In this document: positions 23,414 to 32,335 of the stretch, one piece after another | Numbering within the stretch: position 1 is the stretch's first letter | Layout of the letters: every line of letters starts with the position of its first letter | IMG/VR virus record: IMGVR_UViG_3300015189_000006 | Location: 1 to 44,922 of that record | Reading direction: 5' to 3' (one strand) | DNA: 44,922 nt | DNA from: a virus | Notes under the pieces: generated by a model | The model's input: the letters and a program-made list of their open reading frames with translations, nothing else | The model's database searches: none | What the model was told of the DNA's origin: nothing | Program-made: the position numbers and the translations under genes

Positions 23414-24286
23414 CTACGTCCCTTCTGTTGGTGCGGTCAGGCGCTCTTCGAGCAGCGCTCTGGCACCGCGATGGCGAATGTCGGCTTCCCACAGGTTGAC
23501 CACCCGGTATCCCTGTTCGGTGAGATCAACGAGTCTTCGAGCGTCGCGCTCAACTGTCTTCACTTGAATGACCCCGGTCGGGCCGTTCGGGTAGCGCGCC
23601 GGGTTGCAGTGGTGGTAGTCGCCCTGACACTCCACGACGATGCCAAGTTCGGGCAGGAATGCATCAACGACCCATCGGCCGATCCGGTGCTGGGGCAGGA
23701 ACACGATGCCCATGTCGGCGAGCGCGGCGTAGGTCGCGGCCTCAATCGACGTGGGCGACTCTATGCGAAGCCGCTGCGTGATCGCCGCCCCGAGACACGG
23801 GCGCGAACAATACCGCTTCCGGTAGGCCAGCGACGGCTTGTCATGCCACTGCTTCCCACACTCAGCGCACGTGTACTCGATCAGGTTCGTCCGCTCGATA
23901 GGCCACTGCACGCGACTGGCTGCAAGTTTACAGGCGCGCCCACAGTATCGCTTCGCGCTGCCGTTCGACGTGTTGACGACGTTGCTTGGCTTCACCGGGA
24001 AGCGGATAGCGCACTGTTCGCACGTCAACTCAACCCGGGCCGCATAGACCCTGGTCTCGCCGCGCGCTCTCGCAACTCCGTTGCACTGCTGGGAGCAGAA
24101 CCGCTGCGCCGACTTCCTCGTCACCGGCAGGAATGCAGCCCCGCATACCGAACAGTCTCGCGCCGTGATGGTCCGTCGTCCGAGAGCGGAGCACGCACGG
24201 GAGCAGTACCGCGCGGGACGATCTGCCCTCCGAGTGAACACGGTTCCGCACACCCGACAAACCCATGTTCCCACAGTTACAACCAT
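23414..24286 (-). CDS. Zinc-finger protein with Vsr-like endonuclease domain
   Basis: 290 residues. Residues 1-170 hold four C-x2-C...C-x3-C modules, each closing with YCS- or FCS-type pairs (CRVCG...YCSRAC, CSVCG...FCSQQC, CEQCA...YCGRAC, CAECG...YCSRPC). Residues about 185-280 follow the Vsr/homing endonuclease pattern: WVVDAFLPELGIVVECQGDY, HH, a DARR helix and GYRVVNLWEADI. The inserted, opposite-strand position among tail genes and this architecture fit a free-standing homing endonuclease, with the zinc fingers contacting DNA. The target site is unknown. Confidence 0.78.
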   Translation of the reverse strand: MVVTVGTWVCRVCGTVFTRRADRPARYCSRACSALGRRTITARDCSVCGAAFLPVTRKSAQRFCSQQCNGVARARGETRVYAARVELTCEQCAIRFPVKPSNVVNTSNGSAKRYCGRACKLAASRVQWPIERTNLIEYTCAECGKQWHDKPSLAYRKRYCSRPCLGAAITQRLRIESPTSIEAATYAALADMGIVFLPQHRIGRWVVDAFLPELGIVVECQGDYHHCNPARYPNGPTGVIQVKTVERDARRLVDLTEQGYRVVNLWEADIRHRGARALLEERLTAPTEGT

Positions 24287-24292
24287 GCGCTA

Positions 24293-24298
24293 AGTATA
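24293..24298 (-). promoter_or_regulatory. Extended -10 promoter for the minus-strand cargo genes
   Basis: Read on the minus strand, TG-A-TATACT lies 6 bases before the ATG at 24286. This is an extended -10 element. The expected transcription start falls on the ATG itself, so the mRNA would be leaderless or nearly so; there is no Shine-Dalgarno site before the ATG. No good -35 is seen, as is common for extended -10 promoters. Confidence 0.5.
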
Positions 24299-24311
24299 TC
24301 AGGTTTTGCAC

Positions 24312-27300
24312 ATGGCTGACATCCTGATCACCATTCAGGGGACAGACAATCTGTCCGGGCCAGCCGGCACAGCTGCCGCGTCGTTGGGCCGGCTCGAAGC
24401 GGCCGGCACCAAGACTGGCGGCGTCCTGGGAGCCGTGTTCAACAGCATCGGCCAGGGCGTCGGGATGGCGGCCGGGATGGCCGGCATCAACGGATTGACG
24501 GGCGCGTTCGGGCTGCTCGGCGGGGCCGCCGTTGGCCTGAACTCCAGTCTCGAACAGAGCAAGATCGCCTTCACGACCATGCTCGGGTCGGCCGAAAAGG
24601 CGGACGCCTTCCTCAAAGAGATGGCCGCGTTCGCTGCGAACACGCCGTTCGAGTTCCCCGATCTGATCGACGCCTCGAAGCGGATGTTTGCGTTCGGCTT
24701 CGAGGCCAAACAGGTCAAGCCGCTGCTGACCGCTGTTGGCGACGCAGTGGCGGCCGTTGGCGGCGGGTCCGCTGTGATCGACGGGGTGACCACGGCGCTC
24801 GGCCAGATGCAGGCCAAAGGCAAGGTCAGCGCGGAAGAGATGAACCAGCTTGCCGAGCGCGGCATCCCGGCCTGGGACATGCTCGCAAAAAAGATGGGCC
24901 TGAGCACCGCCGAGGTCATGAAGCTCTCTGAGAAGGGGCTGATCCCGGCGCAGACGATGATCGACGCCTTCATGGAAGGATCGGCATCCCGGTTCGGCGG
25001 GATGATGGCGAAACAGGCCATGACCTTCCAGGGGGCCATGTCCACCATCAAGGACAGCCTGACGATGGCGACGGCCACCGCGTTCAAGCCGTTCTTCGAT
25101 CTGTTGTCCACTGGGGCCGTCACGCTCTCCACGTTCGTGCAGTCCGACACGTTCACGACCTGGGCCGACGCCATCGCAACCACGATGGCCGACGTGGTCC
25201 GCCAACTCGGGGACGGGTTCCGCACGATTCAGCAGGTCTTTGCGGGCGAGTGGGCACCGGACGCCGACGCCATTGAGCCGTTCGCCAACATGGTCGGCAT
25301 CGCGGCTGTGGCCGTCCGCGATTTCATCAGCTGGGTGACGGGGTTGCCTGAGCCGGTCAAGGCGGCGGCGCTGGGGTTCGTGGCGGTGGTGGCGGCGGCC
25401 GGGCCACTGTCTGCGATCCTGGGGGCCGTGGGCGCAGTGCTGGGGGTTGTAGGCACCGCGCTGGCGTTCCTGGCCTCGCCGCTCGGGGTGGTCGCCCTGG
25501 CGGTGGCTGGGCTGGCGGCAGCGTGGTCCGTGAACTTCGGCGGCATCCAGGAGAAGACGGCCGAGTTCGTGGAGATCGTCGGCCGGTACTTCGACGGGTT
25601 CGTCATCCTGGTGCAACAGGCGCTCACCGGCGATCTGGCGTCGGCGTTCACCAACATGAAAGATATGGTGATCGCGCTCGGCGGCGAGTTGGGGCCGCTG
25701 TTGGCTGCCTGGGGCGCGGAGTTCGTCGCCTGGGTTGCCCCGATGATTCCGCCGCTCCTGGCCGCTGCTGCCGACCTGGGCCTGCAACTGCTAACCTGGA
25801 TCGGCGCTCAGGTGCCGGTCTGGACGGCCGCGTTCGTGGCATGGGGCACGGAGTGGTGGAACTGGCTCGTGCTTGCAGCGCCGCTGCTGATCGCTGCCGC
25901 CGTGGCGTTCGTCCAGCCGTTGACGGACTGGGTGGCGGCGCAGATCCCCCTGTGGACCGCACAACTGCTTTTGTGGGGGCAGGAGTTCGTGGCCTGGGTG
26001 GCTCCCATGATTCCGCCCCTACTTGCGGCGCTGGCCGACCTGGGCGGGCAGGCGCTCACCTGGATAGCGGCGCAGATCCCGCCGATCATTGCGCAACTCC
26101 TGCTCTGGGGTCAGCAGTTCATCGCCTGGGTTGCCCCCCAGATACCGCCGCTGCTGGCCGCGCTCGGGACGCTGGCGGTCGGGCTGATGGGCTGGATCGG
26201 ACAACAGATCCCCGGCATCCTGGCGCAGCTTGCGCTCTGGGGGGCGCAGTTCGTCGCGTGGGTCGCGCCCCAGATTCTCCCGCTGCTGGCACAGCTTGGA
26301 GGGCTGTACATCAAGGTGCAGGACTGGCTGCTCGCCCAGGTCGAGCCGATGACGAAAGAGCTTGCGAAGTGGGGATTCCTCTTCGGGGCGTGGGTGCTGG
26401 GGGTGGCCGTTCCCGAGCTTGCGAAGGCGCTGCCAGGCATCCTGGTGAAGCTGGGCGAGTGGACGCTCGAAGCGGTGACGGCGATCCCGGCGATCTTGCT
26501 CAAGGTGGGGGTGGCCGTCGCCCAGGGACTCTACGCGGGGTTCCTCGAGGCGTGGCCGATCATCAAGGGCAAGATCATGGAGGCCATCGGCAGTATCAGC
26601 CTGCCGAGTTGGACCAACGGATCTGGCGGCGGCGGACCCGGCCTTCAGACGCAGTCGTACACCGGGGCCGCGCCGGCTGGCGGATGGGAAAAGAAAGCGT
26701 ATGAGGCGGCCGTGGCGGCCGGGCATCCGAACCCGTCCGAGTTCGTGGCGCAGATCAATCAGGAGTCCGGGTTCAACCCGAACGCGGTATCGCCAGCGGG
26801 GGCGCGCGGCATTGCCCAGTTCATGCCTGGGACCGCCGCATCGGTCGGCGTAGATCCGATGGATCCGGACGCAGCGCTGGCCGCATCGGCTCGGCTGATG
26901 GCGAGCTACTACAAGAAGTACGGCAACTCAGCCTCTGCGCTGGCCGCGTACAACGCAGGAGAGGGGGCCGTGCAGCAGTACGGTGGCCCCCCACCCTACG
27001 CCGAGACGCAACAGTACATCCGGTCGATTCAGGGGGCGACACCCCAGACATCGGCCACGCCGCTGAACCAGATGCAGAGGATGCCTCTCGGGATGGGCAT
27101 GTCGGGCGGTCCTCCTGGGAGCGACCCGGGCCGCTGGCCGATGCTGATACAGGATGTCATCGACGTGGCCCCCGACTGGCAGACGGCGATGGCGCAGATC
27201 AAGCGCGACGGCGTCGAAACGTTCACGGGCGTCGGCGTCGCCGCGACCACCGGCAGCGCCGAGATGGTCACCTCCTCGACGGACGGCCTCGGGAACGTCA

Positions 27301-29915
27301 CGCGCATCTACTCCGACGCGACAGGCGTCATCGGCGCGACCATCACCGATGCGACGGGCCAGATCGTCAACACCTGGGGGGCGATGGCAACGACCGTGCC
27401 GGCCCAAACCGAGACGATGGCACAGACGGCCCTCACCAGCGTGACGAATCTCGGGACTGGCATCCTGACGACGATCACGGACGCTGCCGGGACCACCGTG
27501 GCGACCATCACGGACATGGGCGGCCAGGTCACGAGCCAGACCGCGACGATGGCGAACGGCGTGAGTCTCACGATGGGGGACATGGCGGCTGGCGTACTGA
27601 CCAGCACCACCGACCTCGGCACTGGCGTGATGACGACCGTCGGGGACATGAGCGGCAACTACATCACGACCATCACCGACCTGAGTGGGAACGTGACCAG
27701 TCAGGTGACCACGATGGGGACGGCCGTTGCTCTGGAGACGGCCACCATGAGCACGGCGGTCGCCACTGAGACGGGCACGATGGCGACGGACGTGCTGACC
27801 AGCGTGACCGACCTGGGCGACGGCGTCCTGACCGTGGTTCAGACCATGAGCGGCGATACCACGGCGACGATCACCGACATGGCCGGCAACGTCACCAGCC
27901 AGATCACGACGATGAGCGGCGAGGTGGTCACGGCGGCCGGCACCATGAGCACGGACACCGTCCTGGCCGCTGGCGAGATGCAGACCGGCGTGGTCGATGC
28001 AGCTACTACGATGGGGATCGACGCCGCAGCCGCAGCCGGAACGCTGGCGTCTGACCTGGGCGACTCGTTCGGGACCGTCGTGGATCTCGCTGGCGATGTC
28101 GTCGTCGGCCTGGAGGCCGTGGGCGAGGTCCGCATCCCAGCTCCCGATGTCAGCGACGTGGTCGATGCGATGGGTGAGATCGTGGACGCGGCCGAAGAGG
28201 CGGTGGACGCGATCAAGGACATCAACAGCGCGAGCAAGGGCGGGAGCAGTGGCGGCGGCGGCTCAGGACTCGGGAAGCGGGCGTCTGGCGGCCCCGTGAG
28301 CCGAGGCGTCGGCTACCTCGTTGGCGAGAACGGCCCCGAGATGTTTGTGCCGCTCTCGGACGGCACGATCATCCCGAACAGCCAGATGCGTGGCGTCTCG
28401 GGGAGCAGCAACCCGTACAGCCCCGTCGGGGCCACGATGGACGGGATCTCGGGCGACTTCGGCCTGTTCATCGTCCAGGACATCACCCGACTGACCAACG
28501 AGCGGGCCGAGGCGACCATCGCGGAGTTGACGCGGCTGCACCAGGATCTGGTCGATCTGACACTCGGAACCGCCGCCAACTTCAGCGATCTTGCCGACGA
28601 GATCAGCACGGCCCGGGTGGCGCTGCTGTTGGGGATTCGCGCGGTCGAGGTTGCCACGGTGGCCGGATCCACGCGGGTGGTGGCCGAGGTCGCCAAGCTG
28701 CCGAATCTGCTGACACAGATCAACGCGTCCATCGGGCGGATCAGCGTCGGGACCACGCCGCGCCCGGTACCTCCTGCCCCAGCGCCTGTCGTGGTGCCTG
28801 ACCCGCCCCGTCGCGGCATCGTGCCCGGGCCTGTTCCTGGAGCTGGTGGCGGACGGCCGGGCGTGGTGATGCCGATTGACCGCCCGCCGCTCCGTGGGGT
28901 GACTCCGGGGCCGGGCGTCGGAACGCCGCGCCCGATTGCGCCGCCCGACCCGTCCCGAGGGGTGACGCCCGGTCCTGGCGGCGCTCGGGGTGTGCGTGGA
29001 GACAGCGTCTTTGAGGGCGTGGTGTCGGCGGCAGCCGCGATGTACCAGCAGGTTGTGGGGTCCACGGCAAACATGCGGGTCGTCTCGACGGACAACGTAG
29101 AGCGGATGGCTGACGGCGTGACCACCTCGGCCGACCGGATGGGCGACGACGTGGGCAGCATCCTGACGGGAATCGAGGACTCGTCGTTCGACGACTTTAT
29201 CGCGGCGGCTGGCCGGGTCGATGACGCGCTGTTCGACATGGCCGCCAACGTGACCCGCTCGGTCAAAACCATGAGTCTGGACCTGAGCGACCTGGCCGAC
29301 GACGTCGCCGCGACGTTCGGGGTGATGACCGACGACATGCTGGACGAGATCGACCTGCTCGGGCCAGAGATGGTCACGGCGCTCGGGACCGTGCAGGCCA
29401 AGACCGTCAAGGCGACCGACGACCTGGCGAACGCGCTGGTCGCCAAGCTCGGGAGCACGAGAGGCGGCGCGGTGCAGCAGCTCACGCTCATGGGGGCCGA
29501 CATGGCCGCCGCCCTGGTCGGCGTCACGACCACCACCGGGAGCGGCCCGATCAAAGAATCCAAACTGCTGGGCGAGGAGATCACGAAGGCAATTGGCGCG
29601 GCGGTCACCGACAAGCGGCAAACCAACATCGTCAAGCCGCTGGTCGATGCTGTGGTCAAGGGCGTGAAGGATGCGTTGTCGGCCGGCGAGAAAGAGGCCG
29701 GCAAGGCTGACCGCGTGGTGTCGAGCGATGCGCTCGGCGGCCGGTCTCGCACGGACGGCCCGGGGGTGGCGGAGTTGATTGAGGAAGTACGCGCGCTGAA
29801 GGCGACGATTGCCCAGGCGCGGAGCATCGAGGTGAACTACGCCCAGGCCGGGCCGACGGCCAGTCTCACACATGACGTGGCCGTGCTCGAAAGCCTCTCG
29901 CAAGGTGGGACATGA
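24312..29915 (+). CDS. Tail tape measure protein with transglycosylase domain
   Basis: 1867 residues from ATG 24312 (an upstream TTG is less likely). The N-terminus is TP901-like (SLEQSKIAFTTMLGSAEKAD, NTPFEFPDL, MNQLAERGIPAWDML). Residues about 350-460 are hydrophobic, followed by about 5.5 copies of a 44-residue Trp/Pro repeat (464-727). Residues about 795-900 form a soluble lytic transglycosylase domain (INQESGFNP with catalytic E818, GIAQFMPGTA, ALAAYNAGEG). Next come three Thr-rich repeats (about 1039-1226), a GPVSRGVGYLVGENGPEMFVP motif and a Pro-rich RGVTPGPG linker. It sets tail length and should open peptidoglycan during entry. By about 0.15 nm per residue the tail could approach 280 nm. 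Confidence 0.93.
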   Translation: MADILITIQGTDNLSGPAGTAAASLGRLEAAGTKTGGVLGAVFNSIGQGVGMAAGMAGINGLTGAFGLLGGAAVGLNSSLEQSKIAFTTMLGSAEKADAFLKEMAAFAANTPFEFPDLIDASKRMFAFGFEAKQVKPLLTAVGDAVAAVGGGSAVIDGVTTALGQMQAKGKVSAEEMNQLAERGIPAWDMLAKKMGLSTAEVMKLSEKGLIPAQTMIDAFMEGSASRFGGMMAKQAMTFQGAMSTIKDSLTMATATAFKPFFDLLSTGAVTLSTFVQSDTFTTWADAIATTMADVVRQLGDGFRTIQQVFAGEWAPDADAIEPFANMVGIAAVAVRDFISWVTGLPEPVKAAALGFVAVVAAAGPLSAILGAVGAVLGVVGTALAFLASPLGVVALAVAGLAAAWSVNFGGIQEKTAEFVEIVGRYFDGFVILVQQALTGDLASAFTNMKDMVIALGGELGPLLAAWGAEFVAWVAPMIPPLLAAAADLGLQLLTWIGAQVPVWTAAFVAWGTEWWNWLVLAAPLLIAAAVAFVQPLTDWVAAQIPLWTAQLLLWGQEFVAWVAPMIPPLLAALADLGGQALTWIAAQIPPIIAQLLLWGQQFIAWVAPQIPPLLAALGTLAVGLMGWIGQQIPGILAQLALWGAQFVAWVAPQILPLLAQLGGLYIKVQDWLLAQVEPMTKELAKWGFLFGAWVLGVAVPELAKALPGILVKLGEWTLEAVTAIPAILLKVGVAVAQGLYAGFLEAWPIIKGKIMEAIGSISLPSWTNGSGGGGPGLQTQSYTGAAPAGGWEKKAYEAAVAAGHPNPSEFVAQINQESGFNPNAVSPAGARGIAQFMPGTAASVGVDPMDPDAALAASARLMASYYKKYGNSASALAAYNAGEGAVQQYGGPPPYAETQQYIRSIQGATPQTSATPLNQMQRMPLGMGMSGGPPGSDPGRWPMLIQDVIDVAPDWQTAMAQIKRDGVETFTGVGVAATTGSAEMVTSSTDGLGNVTRIYSDATGVIGATITDATGQIVNTWGAMATTVPAQTETMAQTALTSVTNLGTGILTTITDAAGTTVATITDMGGQVTSQTATMANGVSLTMGDMAAGVLTSTTDLGTGVMTTVGDMSGNYITTITDLSGNVTSQVTTMGTAVALETATMSTAVATETGTMATDVLTSVTDLGDGVLTVVQTMSGDTTATITDMAGNVTSQITTMSGEVVTAAGTMSTDTVLAAGEMQTGVVDAATTMGIDAAAAAGTLASDLGDSFGTVVDLAGDVVVGLEAVGEVRIPAPDVSDVVDAMGEIVDAAEEAVDAIKDINSASKGGSSGGGGSGLGKRASGGPVSRGVGYLVGENGPEMFVPLSDGTIIPNSQMRGVSGSSNPYSPVGATMDGISGDFGLFIVQDITRLTNERAEATIAELTRLHQDLVDLTLGTAANFSDLADEISTARVALLLGIRAVEVATVAGSTRVVAEVAKLPNLLTQINASIGRISVGTTPRPVPPAPAPVVVPDPPRRGIVPGPVPGAGGGRPGVVMPIDRPPLRGVTPGPGVGTPRPIAPPDPSRGVTPGPGGARGVRGDSVFEGVVSAAAAMYQQVVGSTANMRVVSTDNVERMADGVTTSADRMGDDVGSILTGIEDSSFDDFIAAAGRVDDALFDMAANVTRSVKTMSLDLSDLADDVAATFGVMTDDMLDEIDLLGPEMVTALGTVQAKTVKATDDLANALVAKLGSTRGGAVQQLTLMGADMAAALVGVTTTTGSGPIKESKLLGEEITKAIGAAVTDKRQTNIVKPLVDAVVKGVKDALSAGEKEAGKADRVVSSDALGGRSRTDGPGVAELIEEVRALKATIAQARSIEVNYAQAGPTASLTHDVAVLESLSQGGT
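25701..26492 (+). repeat. 132-bp tandem repeats in tape measure gene
   Basis: Units start at 25701, 25833, 25965, 26097, 26229 and (partial) 26361. Each encodes 44 residues of the pattern LLLWGQEFVAWVAPMIPPLL followed by a W-x-x-x-Q-I-P segment. They are diverged at DNA level, so the array is old. Unit number should change tail length in steps. Confidence 0.8.
27426..27990 (+). repeat. Thr-rich internal repeats in tape measure gene
   Basis: Three diverged units of about 55-66 residues, each opening with LTSVTNLGTG-type sequence, then ITDMxGxVTSQ and a TMxTxV stretch. They lie between the transglycosylase domain and the conserved C-terminal motif and form a long regular spacer. Confidence 0.7.
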
Positions 29916-32335
29916 CGGGGCTGGTGGATGGGGGCTTCGGCGCGTCGGAGTTGTGGCAGGCGGTCAAGCCGCTGGCCGTCACGAACCTCGTGACCAATCC
30001 GAGCTTCGAGGTCAGCACGGCCGGCTGGGCCGCAACCTCTGGGGCAATCACGCGGGTGGCCGGGGGCCGCTTCGGGGCGTGGTGCGGATCTTTGCTGGCC
30101 TCTGCTGCGAACGGCCGTGCGGACTTCGCGCTCCCCCAGGCGACGGCCGGGCAGCCCGTCACCGAGTCGGTCTACTTCAGGGCCGACTCGCCGCTGGTGC
30201 TCCTTCGGCTGGTGCAAGACGCAGCCATCGTCGAGCAGGCGCACCCGGGCGACAACCTCTGGCACCGCGTTGAGGTGACGGCGACGGCCGCGACGGCGAC
30301 GGTGCGCTCTCTCCGGGTGATCGACACCAGGACAGCAGCCTGGACGGCGGTCTTGATCGACGGCGCGCAGTACGAACAGGGGGTCGTGAAAGCCAGCACC
30401 CACTGTGATGGCGACCAGGACGGGTGCGTCTGGAACGGCGCGGCGCACCTGTCCACGTCGACGCGAGACGGCAGAGACGGCAGAGGGGGGGCCATCGTCT
30501 CGCTGGAGTCGCTGGGGTTCTACACGACGCAGATGCTCGGGATCGGCGCTCCCCCCGTTGACGTGGGCAGTCAGGAGTCGGCGCTCGGGGACGGCGAGTT
30601 GTTCCAGCGCTCACGCAACAAGCCGCGCGTCCTGACGCTGATGGGCACGATCTTTGGCACGGGCGGCGTTGGCGGACTCGCCAGCCTGCACACGATCCGT
30701 CGCGGCCTCATGGACGTGTTCCGACCAGACAGTCGGACGAACCGAGGCCCGATCACGCTCCGCTACTCGGGGGCGGCCGTGCCGAAGACGCTCCCGGCGT
30801 ACTACCAGAGCGGACTGGAGATGGACGGCATCGAGGCCGAATTCGAGAAGATCCCGCTCAGGCTGGTCTCCACCAACCCCGACTTCGTGGGGGAGACGGA
30901 TGAGCAGACCGCGATCACGGCGGCGCAGAGCGTCACGGCCGCCAAGATCGCGCACCGTACTGCTGACGGCACATGGTCAGGGATGGGGACGGGACTCGGC
31001 GGTGCGGTGACCACGGGTGCCAATGATGCGGTCAAGCTGCCTGACGGACGACTGGTGGCAGGGGGCGACTTCGCTGATGCCGGTGGCGTGTCTGCGGCTG
31101 ACAACCTTGCCATCTGGGACGGGACGACGTGGGCAGCGTTTGGGACGTTCGGCAGCGCGGTACATCAAATGACCGTTACGGCTGCTGGTGAATTGTGGGT
31201 GGTGGGCGGGTTCACCAACGCCAACGGAGACGCGAACCAGGACTACGTCGCGGTCTACAACATCGCAGCAGGCACATGGAGCGCAAAGAGCACGGGCGCG
31301 AATGATGTTGTCTACGCTGCGGCGTGCGACCCCACAACAGGGTACGTGTGGGTGACTGGCAACTTCACGTCTATTGGTGGCGTGGCGTGCTCAGGGTGTG
31401 CGTACTGGAATGGCTCGGGCTGGGTGGACGCTGACGGCGGCATCGCCATATCGGTGGGCATCCGCACGCTTTCACCCGGCCCCAACGGTGCGATGTACCG
31501 CGCCAACCACGAAAGCGTGATGGTGTGGAATGGGACCACGTGGGTCAGCATCGGCGCGCTGGTGCCTGCCAACCCGCTCGGCGGGGCGGTTGGCAGGCTG
31601 GCTTACGATGGCACGTACCTGTACGTCTATGGCCCGCTCCCCACATCCGTGGGGGGTGTGGCCGTGGGGAAAATCGGCCGGTGGAACGGTTCAGGGTGGC
31701 AGGCGCTGGGGATTGGCGCAGCTGGTGGGGCCAGCATCGAAACCGTGGCGGGCATCACGGGAGGTGGGCTGGCCGTTGCGGGGTTTGCTTGGAGTGGGAC
31801 TATCGGCGGCATCGTGACGCCGGACAGTATTGCCGTATGGAACGGCTCAGGGTGGGAACCGTTCCCGGCTGACCCGCCCGATACGGGCACCCACGTCAAT
31901 GACCGGTACCGCGTGTTCACGCATCCTGACGGCTCTCTGACTATGGCATGGCTATCGACGGCGGGGACATTCGCGGCTTCGCTCAGTGCTCCGGGCAGTC
32001 AGACGGTGACCAACTCTGGATCGAGCATGGCCTACCCGATCATCACCATTGCCTCAACCGCGTTGATCTACTGGATCAAGAACCTGACGACCGGGCACAC
32101 CCTGAAGTTCAACGGGCTGAGCGGGGCTATCAACGGCACCATCACCATCGACTTCCGTCCTGCCAGGAAGACGGTACGCAACGGTCTCGGGACCAACCTG
32201 ATCGGGTCGGTGGTGACGGGGAGCGACCTGGCAACGTTCTGTCTTGCCCCCGGTGACAATGTGATCAAGGTGTATGTCAGTGGGACCGTCACTGGCAGTA
32301 TGCGATGGCGGCCGCAGTTCTGGAGTGCAGACTGA
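29912..32335 (+). CDS. Modular distal tail protein with propeller insertion
   Basis: 807 residues. Residues about 20-160 resemble a carbohydrate-binding jelly roll (VTNLVTNPSFEVSTAGW, with a closing VLIDGAQYE). Residues about 175-345 are distal-tail-like (VSLESLGFYTTQMLG, then LMDVFRPDSRTNRGPITLRY). Residues about 350-660 hold repeated beta-propeller blades ending in the phrase W-NGS/T-G/T-W (for example CAYWNGSGWVDADGG, SIAVWNGSGWEPFP). The C-terminal 130 residues form a beta domain that again resembles tail-tip proteins. It would sit at the tail tip, with the jelly roll and propeller as likely receptor-binding parts. ATG overlaps the tape measure stop. Confidence 0.8.
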   Translation: MTGLVDGGFGASELWQAVKPLAVTNLVTNPSFEVSTAGWAATSGAITRVAGGRFGAWCGSLLASAANGRADFALPQATAGQPVTESVYFRADSPLVLLRLVQDAAIVEQAHPGDNLWHRVEVTATAATATVRSLRVIDTRTAAWTAVLIDGAQYEQGVVKASTHCDGDQDGCVWNGAAHLSTSTRDGRDGRGGAIVSLESLGFYTTQMLGIGAPPVDVGSQESALGDGELFQRSRNKPRVLTLMGTIFGTGGVGGLASLHTIRRGLMDVFRPDSRTNRGPITLRYSGAAVPKTLPAYYQSGLEMDGIEAEFEKIPLRLVSTNPDFVGETDEQTAITAAQSVTAAKIAHRTADGTWSGMGTGLGGAVTTGANDAVKLPDGRLVAGGDFADAGGVSAADNLAIWDGTTWAAFGTFGSAVHQMTVTAAGELWVVGGFTNANGDANQDYVAVYNIAAGTWSAKSTGANDVVYAAACDPTTGYVWVTGNFTSIGGVACSGCAYWNGSGWVDADGGIAISVGIRTLSPGPNGAMYRANHESVMVWNGTTWVSIGALVPANPLGGAVGRLAYDGTYLYVYGPLPTSVGGVAVGKIGRWNGSGWQALGIGAAGGASIETVAGITGGGLAVAGFAWSGTIGGIVTPDSIAVWNGSGWEPFPADPPDTGTHVNDRYRVFTHPDGSLTMAWLSTAGTFAASLSAPGSQTVTNSGSSMAYPIITIASTALIYWIKNLTTGHTLKFNGLSGAINGTITIDFRPARKTVRNGLGTNLIGSVVTGSDLATFCLAPGDNVIKVYVSGTVTGSMRWRPQFWSAD

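Noticed and set aside
22976-24319. Long 447-residue frame on the + strand
   Set aside because: It lies antisense to two good minus-strand genes with a signal peptide and zinc-finger/nuclease motifs. Its own translation is Arg/His/Pro-rich and low in domain character.
24030-25787. 585-residue minus-strand frame over the start of the tape measure gene
   Set aside because: Composition is His/Arg/Gly-rich without motifs, and the + strand frame has conserved tape measure features.
25701-26492. Insertion or assembly duplication
   Set aside because: The 132-bp units are well diverged in DNA, keep frame and fit a periodic protein repeat typical of tape measures.
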